In this document: piece after piece, positions 5,648 to 8,157 of the stretch
Numbering within the stretch: the stretch's first letter is position 1
How the letters are laid out: each line of letters opens with the position of its first letter
Assembly: GCA_029210865.1 (NCBI GenBank)
Contig: JARGGE010000109.1
Span: 1 to 8,157, forward strand
Direction: 5' to 3'
DNA: 8,157 bases
From: Trueperaceae bacterium
GTDB taxonomy: Bacteria; Deinococcota; Deinococci; Deinococcales; Trueperaceae
Notes under the pieces: generated by a model
Databases searched by the model: none
What the model was told of the DNA's origin: nothing
The model's input: only the letters and a program-made list of their open reading frames with translations
Translations under genes and position numbers: made by a program

Positions 5648-7093
5648 TCACGAGCGCGCCACCTCGTGCAGCAGCCGGCCCTCGGCGTCCACGAGGCGCA
5701 CGAGGAGCGGCATCGCGCCGATCGCGTGGGTCGAGCACGAGAGGCACGGGTCGTAGGCGCGGATGCCGGCCTCGATGCGGTTGAGGACCCCTTCGGGCAC
5801 CTCGGGGCCGGTGACGAAGGCGCGCGCGATCTGCTTGATCGTGCGGTTCATCGCCAGGTTGTTGTGGCCGGTGGCGATGATCATCCGGACGCCGATGATC
5901 AGCCCCTCCTCGTCCACCGTGTAGTCGTGGATGAGCGTGCCACGAGGTGCCTCGCTCGCGCCCACTCCCCGGAACCGGTTGATGCCCGCGTCGCCGCGGA
6001 GCGGACCGGTGTCGAAGTCGGGGTCGCGCAGCAAGTCGCCGAGGCGCTCGAGCGCCGCGAGCATCTCGACCAGCCGGGCGCCGTGGTAATGGAACGAGCT
6101 CGTCGCGATGCGCCCCGCGCGGGCACGGAAGGCCTCGAGGGCCGCGTCGGCCTCGGGCGTCCCCATGGTCTGGGCAAGGTTGACGCGCGCCAGGGGCCCC
6201 ACCCGGTAGAGGCCCGCGGCCATGACGTCCACGGGCGCGTCGCCCTGGACCCCGCGGTGGTAGGGGCTCTTGAGGTAGGTGTCGACGTCGGCGGTCTCGG
6301 CGATCACCTCGTCGTAGTAACGGACGGGTTTGTCGGCACCGACCCGGTTCCCGTCGGCGTCGATCCAGCGCAGATCCCCCTCGTGGTGCTCCCAGGTGCC
6401 CTTGTCGTTCGCGAGGCCCATGTAGAGGCTCGTGAAGTCGCCGAAGGCGGCGACCTCCTCCGGGTGCGTCTTACAGATGGCGTCGTACTGCTCGAGCGCC
6501 CAGCGGACGTCGTCGAGCACGGTCGGCAGCTCGGCGAGCGCGCGCGCCCGCCCCTCGGGGTCGATGCGGCTCAGCACGCCGCCGGGCACCGCCCACGCCG
6601 GGTGGATCTTGCGCCCGCCCAGGGCCTCGATCAACTGCTGGCCGTAGCGGCGCAGGCGCACGCCGCGCCGCGCGATGTCGGGCTGGTCGCGCATGAGGGT
6701 GAAGACGTGGCGCTCGGCGGGGTCGCCGTCGAAGCCCAGGAGCAGGTCGGGGGCGCTCAGGTGGAAGAAGGAGAGCGCGTGCGACTGCAGGATCTGCGCG
6801 AGGTTCACCGCGCGGCGCATCCGGCGCGCCGCGGGCGGCGGCTTGACCGCCATGATCATGTCGCCGGCCTTGGCGCCGGTGAGCACGTGCGAGACCGGGC
6901 AGATGCCGCAGGTCCGGGCCGTCAGGGCCGGCATCTCCTGGAAGGGACGGCCCTTGCAGAAGGCCTCGAAGCCGCGGAACTCGGTGACGTGGAAGCGGGC
7001 GTCGTCGACGAGGCCGTCGTCGGCGAGGCGGAGGGTGATCTTGGCGTGGCCCTCGATGCGGGTCACGGGGTCGATGACGATGCGGCGCTCCAT
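5648..7093 (-). CDS. hoxH: Bidirectional [NiFe] hydrogenase large (catalytic) subunit
   Basis: A 481-residue cytoplasmic subunit carrying the NiFe(CN)2CO site that splits or forms H2. The L1 motif is RTCGICPVSH (residues 60-69, Cys62 and Cys65) and the L2 motif is DPCLSCSTH (448-456, Cys450 and Cys453), giving the four metal-binding cysteines. VTRIEGH at 10-16 is the conserved N-terminal motif with Glu14. The wording of L1 and L2 (CGICPVSHVLTGAKAGD and YDPCLSCSTHAIGAMPL) is that of HoxH, group 3d NAD-linked enzymes, rather than membrane uptake hydrogenases. After His456 a 25-residue tail remains, the peptide that the neighbouring protease should remove. The ATG at 7093 has an AGGAG site (7101-7105) with seven-base spacing that overlaps the hoxY stop codon. 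No residues essential to the metal site are missing. It forms the hydrogenase module with HoxY and delivers electrons to HoxU/HoxF. Confidence 0.96.
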   Translation of the reverse strand: MERRIVIDPVTRIEGHAKITLRLADDGLVDDARFHVTEFRGFEAFCKGRPFQEMPALTARTCGICPVSHVLTGAKAGDMIMAVKPPPAARRMRRAVNLAQILQSHALSFFHLSAPDLLLGFDGDPAERHVFTLMRDQPDIARRGVRLRRYGQQLIEALGGRKIHPAWAVPGGVLSRIDPEGRARALAELPTVLDDVRWALEQYDAICKTHPEEVAAFGDFTSLYMGLANDKGTWEHHEGDLRWIDADGNRVGADKPVRYYDEVIAETADVDTYLKSPYHRGVQGDAPVDVMAAGLYRVGPLARVNLAQTMGTPEADAALEAFRARAGRIATSSFHYHGARLVEMLAALERLGDLLRDPDFDTGPLRGDAGINRFRGVGASEAPRGTLIHDYTVDEEGLIIGVRMIIATGHNNLAMNRTIKQIARAFVTGPEVPEGVLNRIEAGIRAYDPCLSCSTHAIGAMPLLVRLVDAEGRLLHEVARS

Positions 7094-7103
7094 GGCGGGT
7101 CTC

Positions 7104-7751
7104 CTAGCCGAAGCGCCGCTCGGCGGCGGGCAGGTCGGGGGTTTCGCCCTTCAGCAGCGCCTGGACGGCGAGGCCGATGCGGCGGGCGGAGGGGGGGCAG
7201 CCTTGCAGGGTGGCGTCGACGCGCACGACCTCGTGCACCGCCAGGACGCGCGGGAGCAGGGCCGGGACCACGTCGGCATCGCGCGAGCCGGGCACCGGGT
7301 CGGGGTAGGCGACGCCCACGTACCCGGGTGCGCCGTCGTTCGCCGGGGCGCCGGCACTCGCCGGTGCGACCGGAAGGGCCACGCCCGGCAGGCGCCCGTG
7401 GAGGCGCTCGGCCGCGTCGGCGTAGGCCTCGGCGACCATCACGGCCGGGTCGCCCAGCGGGTTGCGCAGCGCGGTGACGTTGCCGTGGGCGGCGCAGTCG
7501 CCGAAGGCGACGAGCACCTTGCTCTTGGCGCGCACCTCGTGGAGGAGCTCGAGGTTGTCGGCGTTGGCGACCGCCCCCTCGACCAGGACGACGTCCACGT
7601 CGTCGGGGAAGCGCTTGACGTCGGCGATCGGCGAGTAGACGAGGTCGGCGACGTCGGCGAGGGCGAAGAGCTCCTCGTCGAGGTCGAGGAACGACATGTG
7701 GCAGCCGGAACAGCCGGCGAGCCAGACGGTGGCGAGGCGGGCGCGGCTCAT
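7104..7751 (-). CDS. hoxY: Bidirectional [NiFe] hydrogenase small subunit
   Basis: A 215-residue soluble subunit holding one [4Fe-4S] cluster that passes electrons between HoxH and the diaphorase. Cluster ligands are visible: Cys14 and Cys17 in LAGCSGCHMSFLDLDE, Cys86 in FGDCAAHGNV and Cys185 in QGCPPSA. There is no Tat signal peptide and no medial/distal cluster domain, as expected of HoxY and unlike membrane-bound enzymes. Start ATG 7751 overlaps the hoxU stop by four bases (ATGA) and is preceded by GGAGGGG (7757-7763) with five-base spacing. The same frame stays open further upstream to about 8027, but that stretch is opposite-phase hoxU and is not part of the protein. Residues about 121-160 (rich in Pro, Ala, Gly: LPVAPASAGAPANDGAPG) look like an insertion or long loop between the third and fourth ligands. 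Confidence 0.95.
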   Translation of the reverse strand: MSRARLATVWLAGCSGCHMSFLDLDEELFALADVADLVYSPIADVKRFPDDVDVVLVEGAVANADNLELLHEVRAKSKVLVAFGDCAAHGNVTALRNPLGDPAVMVAEAYADAAERLHGRLPGVALPVAPASAGAPANDGAPGYVGVAYPDPVPGSRDADVVPALLPRVLAVHEVVRVDATLQGCPPSARRIGLAVQALLKGETPDLPAAERRFG

Positions 7752-8157
7752 GCGGTCCCCTCCGAGGTGCGCCGGCGGCGCGCGGTGAGGTGCGGCACGA
7801 GCTCGCGGTCGACCCGGCGTTCGCCGACCGACATCCCCTTCGGGAACAGCGCGCCGGTCGGGCACGCGCTCACGCACTTGCCGCACGAAGTGCAGGAGAC
7901 GGCCTCGCCCCAGGGGTCGCCGAGGTCGGCGACGAGGTGCGCCTCGCGGCCGCGGCCGGCGACGGCCCAGGTGACCGCCCCCTCGACCTCGGCGCAGGTG
8001 CGCACGCAGCGGGTGCAGAGGATGCAACGGGACGCGTCGTACCCGAAGCTGGAGTGGCTCAGGTCGACGCCGGTGCGGACCGCCGGCGGCTTGAAGGCGG
8101 CCTCGGCGACGCCGTACTCGGCCGCGAGCGCCTGCAGCTCGCAGGCGCCGTTGGCGA
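7748..8157 (-). CDS. hoxU: NAD-linked hydrogenase diaphorase iron-sulfur subunit (N-terminus beyond window)
   Basis: The last 135 codons of a ferredoxin-like electron-transfer subunit related to the N-terminus of NuoG; HoxU proteins are about 235 residues, so roughly the first 100 are off the right edge. The visible part opens with ANGACELQALAAEYGV, the end of the His/Cys cluster region. It then carries two [4Fe-4S] motifs: CILCTRCVRTC and CTSCGKCVSACPTG. The protein stops about 40 residues after the second motif in an Arg-rich tail, matching HoxU rather than full NuoG. It is first of the hox genes seen here and overlaps hoxY by ATGA. Together with HoxF (expected upstream, outside the window) it would form the diaphorase half that exchanges electrons with NAD(P)H. 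A formate dehydrogenase- or complex I-associated homologue is less likely given hoxY and hoxH next door. Confidence 0.92.
   Translation of the reverse strand, partial: ANGACELQALAAEYGVAEAAFKPPAVRTGVDLSHSSFGYDASRCILCTRCVRTCAEVEGAVTWAVAGRGREAHLVADLGDPWGEAVSCTSCGKCVSACPTGALFPKGMSVGERRVDRELVPHLTARRRRTSEGTA

Noticed and set aside
5330..7477. Plus-strand open frame of 715 codons opposite hoxW, hoxH and hoxY
   Set aside because: Long only because of GC3 bias; Val/Ala/Gly/Asp/Arg-rich without domains, opposite intact hydrogenase genes.
7752..8027. N-terminal extension of HoxY in the same open frame
   Set aside because: This stretch is the out-of-phase reading of hoxU; the ATG at 7751 has a strong ribosome site and matches the usual HoxY N-terminus.

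Overview
The window is very GC-rich (by eye above 70%), with strong G/C bias at third codon positions, so long spurious open frames appear opposite almost every real gene. Every gene I can support lies on the minus strand, so transcription runs from high to low coordinates. The codon bias, GTG starts, candidate leaderless start and gene types fit a high-GC actinobacterial-type lineage, possibly a deep-branching or uncultured one. That assignment is an inference and nothing in the window fixes the taxonomy.

Layout from right to left, in the direction of transcription. (1) 8157 to 5092: the distal part of a soluble, cytoplasmic, NAD-linked bidirectional [NiFe] hydrogenase operon of the Hox (group 3d) type. 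It holds a 3' partial hoxU (iron-sulfur subunit of the diaphorase), hoxY (small subunit), hoxH (catalytic large subunit with intact L1 and L2 nickel motifs and a C-terminal extension still to be cleaved), and a dedicated maturation endopeptidase (HoxW/HycI family). The genes overlap or are separated by 10-16 bases and good ribosome sites are visible. Genes for the flavin/NAD part (hoxF, perhaps hoxE) are expected just beyond the right edge. (2) 5108 to 3729: a small unit with a sigma70-like promoter carrying two copies of the operator CCTAA-N5-TTAGG, then an alpha/beta hydrolase reading frame that is damaged, then a TetR-family repressor overlapping it. (3) 3659 to 1876: a sugar unit with an apparently leaderless nucleotidyltransferase gene and a GTGA-overlapping GHMP-family sugar kinase gene, ending in a strong hairpin. 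(4) 1815 to the left edge: the first 570 codons of a membrane-integral, K+-dependent ion-pumping pyrophosphatase (hppA), whose C-terminus is off the window.

Working together: HoxUYH with HoxF would exchange electrons between H2 and NAD(H), and the adjacent protease finishes HoxH after nickel insertion. The nucleotidyltransferase/kinase pair looks like an activation route for a sugar (phosphorylation, then nucleotidyl transfer) for a glycan or envelope polymer. The pyrophosphatase would consume the PPi such reactions release and store the energy as an ion gradient. These links between units are inference, since the units seem to be transcribed separately.

Most notable points: the hydrolase frame looks intact at 248 codons but contains a 5-C run frameshift followed by a deletion that removes the catalytic serine elbow and restores the frame; the tandem TetR operators sit on the promoter of that unit; three 18-bp units, each with a 15-bp palindrome, lie inside the start of the hydrogenase protease gene; and the pyrophosphatase has a K+-dependent signature with the gating glutamate in the position typical of Na+-pumping enzymes. 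I found no RNA genes, CRISPR array, insertion sequence or clearly new defence or mobile system.
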